This document shows positions 28,634-37,843 of a stretch of 64,000 nt of DNA, piece after piece. The notes below the pieces were generated by a model. That model ran no database searches. It had not been told where the DNA came from and saw only the letters and a list, made by a program, of their open reading frames with translations. This stretch comes from an uncultured Desulfobacterales bacterium (GTDB lineage Bacteria > Desulfobacterota > Desulfobacteria > Desulfobacterales > JAHEIW01): contig CAMYLV010000024.1 of NCBI GenBank assembly GCA_947259495.1, positions 1 through 64,000 of the forward strand, in the 5' to 3' direction. The position numbers and the translations under genes were made by a program. How positions within the stretch are numbered: position 1 is the stretch's first letter; the number at the start of each line of letters is the position of its first letter.

Positions 28634-29653
28634 ATGTCATCCGATGAACTGATGTATGTTAACTGGCAGCAAATGATTAGGCCAGAAAGAGTTCAGGTTA
28701 CCAGCAATCCATCCTATGGCAAGTTCGTTTGTGAGCCGTTAGAAAGGGGTTTCGGAATTACGATCGGTAATTCATTAAGGCGGATTGTGCTGTCATCGTT
28801 ATACGGTGCGGCCATTACATCGGTAAAGCTTGACGGCGTTATGCACGAATTCAGTGTCATTCCCGGAGTTCTGGAAGACGTTTCTGAAATTATTCTAAAC
28901 CTCAAAGAAGTGCGCTTTAAGGTTTCCGACGCTGAACCCAAAACCGTCAGACTCGAAGCTTCCGGCGAAGGTGAAATCACCGCCGGCGATATTTTGAGTG
29001 ATGACGGCAAATGTGAAGTGCTGAATCCCAAACACCACATTGCGGGCCTTGCGAAAAAAGGGAAGCTGAATTTAACCATGACCGTTAAATACGGGAAAGG
29101 CTACTCTCTGTCCGAAGCGAACAAAGATGAAGACGCACCTACCGGCACGATACCGATTGATGCTGTTTTTTCGCCTATCAGACGCGTCAATTTTGTGGTC
29201 GGCAATGCCCGGGTCGGCCAAAGAACAGATTACGATAAACTCACAATGGAAATCTGGACCGATGGAAGTATTCTGCCTGAAGATGCGGTAGCTTATGCAG
29301 CCAAGATTTTAAAGGAGCAGATGACGGTGTTTATCAACTTTGATGAAGAAATGGAACCCGCGCCTGAAGAAATTGCCACGAATAAGGAAAAACCAAAGTT
29401 TAATGAAAATTTGTATCGCAGTGTTGAAGAACTTGAATTATCTGTGCGCAGTGCCAATTGTCTGAAAAATGCAGATATCAATCAGATCTGGCAGCTGGTC
29501 AGCAAGACTGAAGCGGAGATGCTCAAAACGAAAAATTTCGGCCGCAAATCATTGAATGAGATTAAAGAAGTATTATCTGAAATGGGGTTGTCACTCGGCA
29601 TGAAACTCGAAGGTTTTAAGCCTCCTGCAGATGATAAGGAAGAAGAGGAGTAA
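28634..29653 (+). CDS. rpoA: DNA-directed RNA polymerase subunit alpha
   Basis: Alpha dimerises to scaffold RNA polymerase and contacts upstream promoter DNA and activators. The 339-residue protein has the N-terminal domain with [20 protein letters not shown] and the C-terminal domain with [18 protein letters not shown] and [15 protein letters not shown]. Full length; followed by rplQ after eight bases. Confidence 0.98.
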   Translation: MSSDELMYVNWQQMIRPERVQVTSNPSYGKFVCEPLERGFGITIGNSLRRIVLSSLYGAAITSVKLDGVMHEFSVIPGVLEDVSEIILNLKEVRFKVSDAEPKTVRLEASGEGEITAGDILSDDGKCEVLNPKHHIAGLAKKGKLNLTMTVKYGKGYSLSEANKDEDAPTGTIPIDAVFSPIRRVNFVVGNARVGQRTDYDKLTMEIWTDGSILPEDAVAYAAKILKEQMTVFINFDEEMEPAPEEIATNKEKPKFNENLYRSVEELELSVRSANCLKNADINQIWQLVSKTEAEMLKTKNFGRKSLNEIKEVLSEMGLSLGMKLEGFKPPADDKEEEE

Positions 29654-29661
29654 TTGACCAT

Positions 29662-30336
29662 ATGCGACATCGAAAAGCCAGCTTGAAACTCAATCGAACC
29701 ACAAGTCATCGCACTGCGATGTTCCGAAATATGGTCACGTCCTTATTTAAACACGAGCGTATTCGGACCACGGGCGTTAAAGCCAAAGAACTGCGACGCT
29801 GGGCTGATCATCTCATCACGCTGGCCAAACGGGGTGACCTGCACGCCAGGCGACAGGCCCTCTCGATTATCAGGGAAAAACGCGTGGTGCACAAGCTGTT
29901 TGCAGAAGCCAACGAAAAATTTGGTAATTCTGCCGGAGGATACACGCGCATTGTTAAGTTGGGTCGACGAGCCGGGGATGCGGCACCCATGTCTTTGATT
30001 GAACTGGTGGTTCTTGAAACTGGGGATAAGAAAAAATCCAAAAAGAAGGCCGCTAAAAAAGGCACTGCAAAAGTCAAAGCGGGTGCTGAAAAGAAGACCG
30101 CTGCGGAAGCCAAGAAAAAATCAGAACCGAAGAAAAAAGGTGTGGAAAAGAAAAAAGAAGAAACATCCGGGCCTAAAAAAGCCGCCAAGAAAAAATCTGA
30201 AACTCAAAAAGCTGAAACCAAGCCAAAAAAGGCGGCAAAAACAAAATCAGCAGCAGCAAAAAAAGAAAAAGCATCCGAAGATAAACCCAAGCGCGCTTCA
30301 AAAAAGAAAGCTGAAAAGGACGAAAAGAAGTCCTGA
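29662..30336 (+). CDS. rplQ: 50S ribosomal protein L17 with long Lys-rich C-terminal tail
   Basis: L17 lies near the tunnel exit. Residues 1-120 are a normal L17 ([20 protein letters not shown] through [17 protein letters not shown]). Residues 121-224 are a highly charged Lys/Ala/Glu tail without recognisable fold, almost doubling the usual length. The style resembles the basic N-terminal extension of SecE in this window. It ends the alpha operon and is followed by a strong terminator. Confidence 0.94.
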   Translation: MRHRKASLKLNRTTSHRTAMFRNMVTSLFKHERIRTTGVKAKELRRWADHLITLAKRGDLHARRQALSIIREKRVVHKLFAEANEKFGNSAGGYTRIVKLGRRAGDAAPMSLIELVVLETGDKKKSKKKAAKKGTAKVKAGAEKKTAAEAKKKSEPKKKGVEKKKEETSGPKKAAKKKSETQKAETKPKKAAKTKSAAAKKEKASEDKPKRASKKKAEKDEKKS

Positions 30337-30382
30337 AATAACCCGGCAATTTTTAGTTTACATAATATAACATCAAACCTTT

Positions 30383-30416
30383 AAAAGGCCCTGTCATTTT
30401 TGACAGGGCCTTTTTT
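30383..30416 (+). terminator. Rho-independent terminator of the ribosomal super-cluster
   Basis: AAAAGGCCCTGTCA (30383-30396) and TGACAGGGCCTTTT (30401-30414) form a perfect 14-bp stem with a four-base loop, followed by Ts. It closes the long + strand translation cluster. Confidence 0.95.
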
Positions 30417-30618
30417 CGGTTTCATTGGCGTCATTGGACATGTTCAGTTTTCAACGATGGGAATCGTCAAAAATAAGCGTCAATTCTGATTCTACAGCCG
30501 ATATTCAACCTAAATACCGATAAAATTTAAATCATCGCCCTTGACTTTGAGCACGCGTTAAATTAATGATTGAATTAAAGCATTTTAATTTATTGTTCTT
30601 TCAACCCTGGGAGAACGA

Positions 30619-31485
30619 ATGCAATCAAAACGATGGAAACCTTGGGCCCTTTTATCCCCGGCGCTCAGCGCTGTATTTCTTTTATTGGTCGTGCCCGTAT
30701 GCTTCATCGTCGTTTACAGCTTCTGGTTGAGATCTCCTACCGGAGCCGACATTGCCGCCTTTCAGTTCGGCAATTACGCTAAATTCTTTGCTGACTATTT
30801 CTATCCTTCAATCCTATTGAGAACCATTCGGGTTTCGCTAGAAAGCGTAGCCTTGTGTCTTGTGTTGGGATATATCCCTGCTTATTTTTTTTACCGCAGC
30901 GAAACCCGTTTCAAATCGGTCCTTATTTTGTTGATTATGCTTCCCTTCTGGATCAGTTTCATCATCCGCACCATGAGTTGGATCAACATTCTTGGTGATA
31001 CGGGACTGATCAATCATTATCTGATCAAGTTTGGCATTTTATCTGAACCCCTGGGCATGCTTTACAATGAGGGATCCGTCCTGATGGGTCTGATTCAGTA
31101 TCTTCTCCCATTTATGATTCTGAATATTTATGTGAGTCTGGAGGGTATTGACAAAAGTTTGCTGGAGGCGGCTCGCAGCATGGGCTGTACCGAATGGCAA
31201 GCTTTTAAGGAGGTAACACTGCCGCTCAGCCTTCCAGGTTTAAGTGCGGGCAGTCTTTTAGTATTTGTTTTAACCGCCGGGACCTACCTGCCGCCCATGA
31301 TCCTGGGCGGTCCGAAAAATGAGATGATTGCCAACCTGATTTTTAAACGTGTTATCGGTACATTGGATTGGCCCTTTGGTTCAGCGATCAGCGTGGTTTT
31401 ACTGGGTCTGTTGTTAATTATCGTCTGGACGTATAATCGTTATCTGGGCATCAACCAGATATTTAAAAGTCTCCAGGGAGAATAA
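30619..31485 (+). CDS. ABC transporter permease, spermidine/putrescine (PotB) type
   Basis: One of two inner-membrane permeases of an ABC importer. The 288-residue protein has about six membrane spans and the EAA coupling motif EAARSMGCTEWQAFKEVTLP (around residues 185-205), which contacts the ATPase. GGGAGAA precedes the ATG. The next permease follows after four bases, and a binding protein and ATPase complete the system. The family includes importers for polyamines and for other cationic or opine-like solutes, so the substrate is not fixed. Confidence 0.9.
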   Translation: MQSKRWKPWALLSPALSAVFLLLVVPVCFIVVYSFWLRSPTGADIAAFQFGNYAKFFADYFYPSILLRTIRVSLESVALCLVLGYIPAYFFYRSETRFKSVLILLIMLPFWISFIIRTMSWINILGDTGLINHYLIKFGILSEPLGMLYNEGSVLMGLIQYLLPFMILNIYVSLEGIDKSLLEAARSMGCTEWQAFKEVTLPLSLPGLSAGSLLVFVLTAGTYLPPMILGGPKNEMIANLIFKRVIGTLDWPFGSAISVVLLGLLLIIVWTYNRYLGINQIFKSLQGE

Positions 31486-31489
31486 GTGC

Positions 31490-32281
31490 ATGCCAAAAAT
31501 ATCGGGCTGGTCTTTGATTCGCTTTTATACCATTTTGGTCTACGCGTTCATGTTCGCCCCTATTGTCGTGGTCGTCGTCCTGTCCTTCAACCCGGAACAA
31601 TTCGGCAGCTTTCCGATGAAGGGCTTCAGCTTCAGATGGTTTATCAAACTGGCACAAAATCAAACCATATTGATTGCCTTTAAAAATTCACTGATTCTGG
31701 GCTCACTGACCGCCGTCGTTTCAACGGCTGTCGGCATTATGGCATCCATGGCATTCGTGCGGTATAACTTTCCGGGCAAGAACACGCTCAATACATTGCT
31801 GTTAGCGCCCATCATGATTCCCGAAGTCATATTGGGGGTGGCCCTTCTGCTGTTCATCCGCTGGCTTCAGCAACCCAAAAGTTTTGCACTGCTGGTTATC
31901 GGGCATGTGGTGTTGACTCTGCCTTACGTTCTTTTAATCGTTCAGGCCCGGCTGGGCGGGATCAAAAAGGAATATGAGGAAGCGGCCCAATCACTGGGAG
32001 CAAATGGCTTGCAAACCTTCAAGGAGGTGACCTTACCGCTGCTGACACCGGCCATATTGGCCGGGATGCTGTTTTCTTTCACGATATCCTTTGACGATAT
32101 CACTGCTACGCTGTTCTGGGCGACGGCCCAAAATCAAACCGTGCCAGTTAAAATATTTGGTATGCTAAGAAACTCCATCAGTCCCGAAATCAATGCACTG
32201 GGCACGGTTATGATCGTTCTGACGATTGCTACGCCTTTGCTGGCCGGCTATTTGTCCCGCAAACTCTCCAGAGGGTCTTAG
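31490..32281 (+). CDS. ABC transporter permease, spermidine/putrescine (PotC) type
   Basis: The second permease of the importer, 263 residues with about six spans and the EAA motif EAAQSLGANGLQTFKEVTLP. FTISFDDITATLFW is a PotC-type stretch. It starts four bases after the first permease; translational coupling is likely. Confidence 0.9.
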   Translation: MPKISGWSLIRFYTILVYAFMFAPIVVVVVLSFNPEQFGSFPMKGFSFRWFIKLAQNQTILIAFKNSLILGSLTAVVSTAVGIMASMAFVRYNFPGKNTLNTLLLAPIMIPEVILGVALLLFIRWLQQPKSFALLVIGHVVLTLPYVLLIVQARLGGIKKEYEEAAQSLGANGLQTFKEVTLPLLTPAILAGMLFSFTISFDDITATLFWATAQNQTVPVKIFGMLRNSISPEINALGTVMIVLTIATPLLAGYLSRKLSRGS

Positions 32282-32307
32282 CGTTTCTAAAACAGGGAGA
32301 ATCTAAA

Positions 32308-32514
32308 ATGCCGATGATCGAGTTGGCGGACAAGGATGGAAATACAAGATGGATTACCGTGTTCCCGTTTAATTCCCTTGAACTGGCGCGGTCCTATGTC
32401 GCAAAATCTTCGGTTGCTTTGAAGATCATCAAAGGCGAATTGCCCGTATATTGGGTCTGCAACCCGGAGGATACAGAATGGGCCAAAAAATGCGGGTATC
32501 AGGAGGTTAGATGA
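32308..32514 (+). CDS. Small protein of unknown function in the ABC transporter operon
   Basis: A 68-residue frame with a good ribosome binding site (GGGAGA before the ATG) lies between the second permease and the binding protein. It has no signal peptide or membrane span, is mixed alpha/beta in character, and holds two Cys in its C-terminal part (VYWVCNPED and KKCGYQEV). I do not recognise a family. Its placement suggests a cytoplasmic accessory or regulatory role for the transporter. Confidence 0.7.
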   Translation: MPMIELADKDGNTRWITVFPFNSLELARSYVAKSSVALKIIKGELPVYWVCNPEDTEWAKKCGYQEVR

Positions 32515-32557
32515 GGAAAGGACTGAAAAACAAAAACTTTTTAAAAGGAGGTATGGT

Positions 32558-33715
32558 ATGAAGCACGATCTGCAAGAGAAATTGGATCGATTGTTTGAAA
32601 AGTATATGAATGGAGAAATTGGCAGGAGGGACTTTCTAAAATTTCTGGGCATTGCCGGCGCAGCGGTAGGCATGGTGGGCGGTCCATTCGGATTTTGCGG
32701 ACCTGCTTATGCAGCCAAATCCATTCGTTTCGATGGATGGGGTGGGGTTGTCTCCGAAGCTTTTCGCGAACACGCTTTTCAGCCCTTTACAAAGGCCACC
32801 GGCGTCAAGGTCATCGATGGAGAGTTTGGTGACATGGACACCTACCTGACACGGGTCAAAGCCTCTTTCCCACCCGGCGGGGAGTTCAATCTGGCGCATT
32901 TGAGCGGCGTCTTTGATTACGCCAGATATGCAGGCCTCAAATTCAATGTCGTCCTGGATGAAAGCAAAATTCCGAATCTCAAAAATGTGATGACCGCCAT
33001 GATAGAGCCTTACCGGGCAATTACAAACGGGACGCTCTCGGCTGTTCCATACGATTATGGCCAGACCGGCATTGCCTACAACACCAAGCATATTCCAAAG
33101 GATACGGCTGAAAAACTGGGGGCTTCATTGTTGTGGGATAAAGCCGTCAAAGGGAAACTGGGCAGCTGGGGAGACTGGCGCACCAACATCTGGTATGCGG
33201 CTCTGCATACCGGACAGAATCCAAACAAAATATCCGACATGAAAGCCGTCTGGAGCGCATTAGAGCAACAGGTCCCGATGGTGAAAAAGTACTGGGGATC
33301 GGGCGCAGAGCTCATGAGCTTGCTGGCCAATGAGGAGATTTATGCCACCGTTGCCTGGTCGGGCCGCGTGGCTGCCCTTCAAGCCCAGGGGCACCCCATC
33401 GGATTCCTATCTCCGCATAACTGTTATTCATGGCAGGAGTGTATTTTTGTCACGAAGGGAACCGATCTGGATGTAGCCCAAACGCTGCTCAATTTCATGC
33501 TGGAACCCAAAGCGGCCATTGCGGTGGCTGTCGGGCAGAAATATCCGTCAAGCCTGGATCCCACAAAGGTTCCGATGCCCGAGGCAGTCAAGAAGCTGCC
33601 GGCATTTGATCCGACCGGTAAGTTGGAAGGGTACCTGTTCGCTGATCCTGCTTTCTGGAACAGTCATCAGGTTGAATTCGCCGAGAAGTGGGATCGTATC
33701 AAAGCGGGTGGATAA
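32558..33715 (+). CDS. Periplasmic substrate-binding protein, PotD-like, Tat-exported
   Basis: The 385-residue protein is the extracytoplasmic binding component of the ABC importer. Its N-terminus has a twin-arginine signal (GRRDFLKFLGIAGAAVGMV, residues about 22-40) ending at AYA, so it is probably exported folded through Tat. The body has the PotD-like pattern with NTKHIPKDTAEK and TVAWSGRVAALQAQG. AAAAGGAGG precedes the start. The ligand is unknown; polyamines, opines or betaine-like compounds are possible for this family. Confidence 0.88.
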   Translation: MKHDLQEKLDRLFEKYMNGEIGRRDFLKFLGIAGAAVGMVGGPFGFCGPAYAAKSIRFDGWGGVVSEAFREHAFQPFTKATGVKVIDGEFGDMDTYLTRVKASFPPGGEFNLAHLSGVFDYARYAGLKFNVVLDESKIPNLKNVMTAMIEPYRAITNGTLSAVPYDYGQTGIAYNTKHIPKDTAEKLGASLLWDKAVKGKLGSWGDWRTNIWYAALHTGQNPNKISDMKAVWSALEQQVPMVKKYWGSGAELMSLLANEEIYATVAWSGRVAALQAQGHPIGFLSPHNCYSWQECIFVTKGTDLDVAQTLLNFMLEPKAAIAVAVGQKYPSSLDPTKVPMPEAVKKLPAFDPTGKLEGYLFADPAFWNSHQVEFAEKWDRIKAGG

Positions 33716-33783
33716 TACAAGGATGGTGCCGGTCGCTTCAGAAGAGCGGCCGGCAATCCATTGACACTAAAAGAGGGTAGACC

Positions 33784-34914
33784 GTGGAAAACAAATCGAC
33801 TTCCCCTGCGGTTCAGCTGAAAGGGGTGTATAAACGATTCGGCAAAGTCGTGGCGGTGCAGAAGATGGACCTTGACTTTGAAGAAGGCTCTCTGGTGACG
33901 CTTCTGGGACCATCGGGTTGTGGCAAGACCACGATTTTAAGAATGATAGCCGGGCTGGAAGCCCCAACGGAAGGGGAAATCTATATCAAAGGCAAACGGG
34001 TCAACGATATTCCGATCCACAAGCGCAACCTGGGCATGATTTTCCAAAATTATGCCCTTTTTCCGCATAAGACTATTTTTGACAATGTCGCTTTTGGGTT
34101 AAAATATCGGAATGTTGCCAAAGGTGAAATGCAAGCAAAGGTCACAAAGGCACTGGAAATGGTGCGACTTCCCGGTGTTGAGGGCCGCATGCCATCGCAG
34201 CTGTCCGGTGGTCAGCAGCAGCGCATTGCCATGGCCCGTGCCATTGTCATTGAACCTGATGTCCTTTTGATGGATGAGCCGCTGTCGGCCCTGGACGAGA
34301 ATCTTCGCGAGGAGATGCGCCGGGAAATAGACAATTTGCAACAGATGCTGGGTGTCACGACCCTTTTTGTCACTCATGATCAGCGCGAAGCGCTCTCCAT
34401 GTCCGATAAAATCGTCGTGATGAAAGATGGTCTCAAGCAGCAGGAAGGCAGCCCTGAGGAAGTATACAACTATCCCCGCAACCATTTTGTATCGGATTTT
34501 CTGGGGCATTCCAATTTCTTTGGTGGTGTCATTGCGGGCTTGGAAGACGAAGGGGTCAGTGTCAAGTTGCAGGATGGAAATGAATTCAGAGTCGAGCATC
34601 CGGGAGATTGGGCAAATAATGCGGCGGTCGAGTTGGTCATACGTGCTCAAAAATTTGAACTGACTTATCTGGATGAGGCGCCGCCCGAACCCGACATGAA
34701 CACATTTGATGGTACCATCAAAGATCGTAGCTACATGGGTGGCGAGGTCAGTTATTTCGTGGAATTGGAGAGCGGCACGATGGTGCATGTTATCGGCATC
34801 GCCAAATTGACCCCCTTTAAAAAAGGGGAAAAAATCCGGCTTCACGTGGCGCCCCGGCATTGTGGTTTGCTTCAGAAAGATAAAGCTGGCGGGGATGCAC
34901 GGCCTGCAAAATAG
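33784..34914 (+). CDS. ABC transporter ATP-binding protein, PotA-like
   Basis: The 376-residue ATPase powers the importer. It has Walker A GPSGCGKTT (about residues 40-48), the signature LSGGQQQR, Walker B VLLMDEP, the switch His in FVTHDQ, and a C-terminal TOBE-type regulatory domain from about residue 245. The start is GTG 33784. It follows the binding protein by 68 bases. Confidence 0.93.
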   Translation: MENKSTSPAVQLKGVYKRFGKVVAVQKMDLDFEEGSLVTLLGPSGCGKTTILRMIAGLEAPTEGEIYIKGKRVNDIPIHKRNLGMIFQNYALFPHKTIFDNVAFGLKYRNVAKGEMQAKVTKALEMVRLPGVEGRMPSQLSGGQQQRIAMARAIVIEPDVLLMDEPLSALDENLREEMRREIDNLQQMLGVTTLFVTHDQREALSMSDKIVVMKDGLKQQEGSPEEVYNYPRNHFVSDFLGHSNFFGGVIAGLEDEGVSVKLQDGNEFRVEHPGDWANNAAVELVIRAQKFELTYLDEAPPEPDMNTFDGTIKDRSYMGGEVSYFVELESGTMVHVIGIAKLTPFKKGEKIRLHVAPRHCGLLQKDKAGGDARPAK

Positions 34915-35026
34915 TATCAACACATTGGCTAGCCATCATGACCCACCCCAAGTAACTTTAATGCTAAATTTTAATAAAGTTTGCTCCCATTTTGGGAGGT
35001 GGTATTGGTTTGCCAGGGGATTTTCA

Positions 35027-36064
35027 ATGGAATTCGCTAACAGAGTACAAACGATCAAAAATATTTTTCCAGATCGGATCATCACAATTGATTCGCACAC
35101 TGCAGGGGAACCAACCCGTCTGATTGTCGGTGGGGTCGGTCCGGTGCCTGGGGAGACCATGCAGGAAAAACGCGTTTTCTTCATGGAACGCTATGACTAC
35201 ATTCGCCAGCAACTGACGCGCGAACCCCGCGGTCATCGCGACATGCTGGCCGCATGCGTCACCGAACCCGTATCACCCGGTGCGCGGTTAGGTCTGATCT
35301 ACATGGATGCATGCCGCTATCCTTATCTCTGTGGTCATGCGACCATGGGTGCAGTCATGACCCTGATCGAGGCGGGTGTTATTGACGCAGACAAAGACGT
35401 ACTTCAGGTTGTTGTCGACACGCCTTCCGGCCCCATGCAAACAACGGCCTACATGCAGAACGGCAAGGTTGAATCAATTGCGATCCAGATGGTGCCATCG
35501 TTCGTTTACCGGGATAATGAAACCCTATCAATTGCGGAGACCGGCCGGCTGAAGGTCGCAACCGTCTGTGTGGGTGGGTTCTTCATCATGGTTTCATCAG
35601 ATCAGATCGGCCTTGATTTATCGCCGCCCAATAGAAACCGTTTAATCAAATTGGGGATGAAGCTCATTCAAGCAGCGAATCAACAATTGACGGTACGCCA
35701 TCCCACCCGAACGGAAGTCAATACAGTGGATGTAACCGAATTTTATGATCCATCACTGGACGCTGAGGGCAAAGGAAAGAGTATTGTTATTTATGGCGAA
35801 GAACATATGGATCGCTCTCCTTGCGGCACCGGTACTGCTGCCAAAATGACCCTGCTCCATCACCGGGGCCAGCTGGGCCTCAAGGAAACCTTCATTAACA
35901 AGAGCCCGCTGGGGACGACTTTTGAGGGCCGCCTCGTGGAAGAAACTCGGCTGGGGGATAAAAAAGCGGTTGTCGCAGAAGTCCGTGGAAACGCCCAGAT
36001 TACCGGCATACACGAATTCATCATCGATTCGAAAGACCCATTTCAGAAAGGATTTTTGCTATGA
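35027..36064 (+). CDS. Proline racemase / 4-hydroxyproline epimerase family enzyme
   Basis: This family inverts or dehydrates proline-like substrates with two catalytic cysteines. Both are present: Cys 102 in LCGHATMG and Cys 266 in DRSPCGTGT, so a racemase or epimerase is more likely than a dehydratase, which has Ser or Thr at the first site. I chose ATG 35027 (after AGGGGA), giving IDSHTAGEPTRLIVGG in the normal place and 345 residues. The frame is open upstream into the ATPase gene but without homology. It overlaps the following amidohydrolase by four bases. Confidence 0.9.
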   Translation: MEFANRVQTIKNIFPDRIITIDSHTAGEPTRLIVGGVGPVPGETMQEKRVFFMERYDYIRQQLTREPRGHRDMLAACVTEPVSPGARLGLIYMDACRYPYLCGHATMGAVMTLIEAGVIDADKDVLQVVVDTPSGPMQTTAYMQNGKVESIAIQMVPSFVYRDNETLSIAETGRLKVATVCVGGFFIMVSSDQIGLDLSPPNRNRLIKLGMKLIQAANQQLTVRHPTRTEVNTVDVTEFYDPSLDAEGKGKSIVIYGEEHMDRSPCGTGTAAKMTLLHHRGQLGLKETFINKSPLGTTFEGRLVEETRLGDKKAVVAEVRGNAQITGIHEFIIDSKDPFQKGFLL

Positions 36065-37701
36065 CCCCGGGCGCATCTTTGCCAGATCTCATTTTGTTGA
36101 ATGGCAACATCCGTACAATGGACGCTCAAAGAGCATATACTCAGGCAATGGCCATCAAGGCCGGCCGTATTACTGCTGTCGGAGAAAATGACGAAATCAG
36201 TGTTTTAGCGGGTTCCAAAACAAAGCGTGTCAACCTCAATGGGCGTCTGGGAATTCCGGGGATGATGGATTCTCATTTCCATTTCTATGATTGGGCCATG
36301 GGGCGACAGCAACTTGATTTAGCGCACGTCAGATCCCTGGATGAATGTCTCAGCCAGGTTGCCCAAGCAGCCGGTAAGTTACCGCAGGCGAACTGGATTT
36401 TAGGTCAGGGCTGGAATGAATCCGACTGGCCCGAACATATCATGCCCGGCCGGGATCATCTGGATGGTGTTTCCCCGGCCCATCCGATCGCCCTCTGGCG
36501 CTGTGATCTGCATCTGGTTTCAGTTAACTCCCGTGCCCTGGAACTGGCCGGAATCGATGAAACAACCCCGAATCCCCCCGACGGTGTAATTGAAAAGGAT
36601 TCAACCGGGCGTCCCACCGGCATTTTACGGGAATTGGCGCCCAACCTGGTCAAAGCGGTTATCCCGACACCCAGCACTGATGATATTGTGACGGCGATGC
36701 GAGACGGCATTTCACATTTACATACGTTAGGACTGACCGGTCTTCACGATGTGCGCCTCATGGGGGGGGTGGAAGGCCCAGCTGCTTTAAAGGCCTGGCA
36801 GTTTTTAAACGAAAAAGGTCAGCTTGAATTACGGTGTTGGGTGAGCCTTGCCGGTGAACGTCTGGAGGAGGCGATTGCTCTGGGACTTCGAACCGGGCTC
36901 GGTGATGAACGCCTTCACATTGGCCACCTCAAATATTTTGCGGACGGCGGTATGGGCGCCCGCACCGCCTGGATGCTGGAGCCCTATCTGGATGCCGAAT
37001 ACGGTATGCCGCTCGGCTCTATGGAGGAGCTGGCCAATAAGATCGCAGCGGCAGAAAAGGCAGGGCTGGCCGTGATCGTCCATGCCATCGGGGATCGAGC
37101 GAATCGCGAGGTCATTACCATCCTGGAGGAACTGGCGAAGTTGCGCAGTGCGGCCCGAAAACGATCTTTTGTGCCAGCGGCGCTGCCCCATCGCATCGAG
37201 CATACTCAGATGATTCGATCCGAAGACATCCAACGCCTGGCCAAACTCAAAGTAGCTGCCTGTGTCCAGCCGCACAACATGATTCTGGACATCAACATGA
37301 TCGACGAATCCGTCGGGCCCCGAGGCCGTTGGACCTATGCCTATAAAGAAATGATCGATGCGGGCATTCCGGTGCTGCTCAGTTCCGATGCGCCGGTCTG
37401 TGATCCCAGCCCGCTGGTGGGAATTCATGCTGCCGTTACTCGACAAAGGCGCGATGGCACTCCGGCGGGGGGCTGGTATCCCGAACAGCGAATCAGTGTG
37501 GAAGATGCCGTTCGGGGTTATACGACTTTGCCGGCCGCTTTTTATGGTCAGTCGCGGGATATGGGCACGCTAACACCCGGAAAGTGGGCTGACATGATCG
37601 TTTTAGACCGTGATATTTTTCAGGTGGACCCGATGGAGATTGCCGACGCCCGGGTGGAAATGACCATTTTTGACGGTCGGATTGTCTATCGATCCGATTA
37701 A
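36061..37701 (+). CDS. Amidohydrolase, YtcJ-like family
   Basis: A 546-residue metal-dependent hydrolase of the amidohydrolase superfamily. It has the metal-binding HxH of the first strand (DSHFHFY, His 72 and His 74), further conserved segments HLKYFADGGMGARTAW, IVHAIGDRANREV and LPHRIEHTQMI, and the final SSDAPVCDPSPL. The family hydrolyses amide or related bonds; the substrate is unknown. The ATGA overlap with the racemase gene implies co-translation, and both likely act on the solute imported by the upstream ABC system. Confidence 0.9.
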   Translation: MTPGASLPDLILLNGNIRTMDAQRAYTQAMAIKAGRITAVGENDEISVLAGSKTKRVNLNGRLGIPGMMDSHFHFYDWAMGRQQLDLAHVRSLDECLSQVAQAAGKLPQANWILGQGWNESDWPEHIMPGRDHLDGVSPAHPIALWRCDLHLVSVNSRALELAGIDETTPNPPDGVIEKDSTGRPTGILRELAPNLVKAVIPTPSTDDIVTAMRDGISHLHTLGLTGLHDVRLMGGVEGPAALKAWQFLNEKGQLELRCWVSLAGERLEEAIALGLRTGLGDERLHIGHLKYFADGGMGARTAWMLEPYLDAEYGMPLGSMEELANKIAAAEKAGLAVIVHAIGDRANREVITILEELAKLRSAARKRSFVPAALPHRIEHTQMIRSEDIQRLAKLKVAACVQPHNMILDINMIDESVGPRGRWTYAYKEMIDAGIPVLLSSDAPVCDPSPLVGIHAAVTRQRRDGTPAGGWYPEQRISVEDAVRGYTTLPAAFYGQSRDMGTLTPGKWADMIVLDRDIFQVDPMEIADARVEMTIFDGRIVYRSD

Positions 37702-37709
37702 TCTGAATT

Positions 37710-37726
37710 TTGCATGAAAATTAATG
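37710..37726 (+). repeat. Dispersed word TTGCATGAAAATTAATG
   Basis: This 17-base word follows the amidohydrolase gene. It recurs as the exact reverse complement at 57880-57896 and with one change at 46603-46619. The remaining convergent spacer up to 37843 shows no gene and no clear terminator. Confidence 0.6.
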
Positions 37727-37843
37727 AGAATCTTAAAATACCATTAAATTACATCAGGTTGAGACAACTGGAGCCGTGAAGCCTCCGACTCGTGCAAAAT
37801 CCAGATAACAATCCCGGATGGGTCTTTATCCTGCGCTGGCCTA

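Noticed and set aside
30541-30570. Promoter TTGACT with TAATGA before the ABC transporter operon
   Set aside because: The -10 match is poor; a promoter must exist in this spacer but I cannot place it with confidence.
34099-34923. A 274-residue minus-strand frame opposite the PotA-like gene
   Set aside because: It mirrors an intact ATPase with all motifs and shows no domain of its own.
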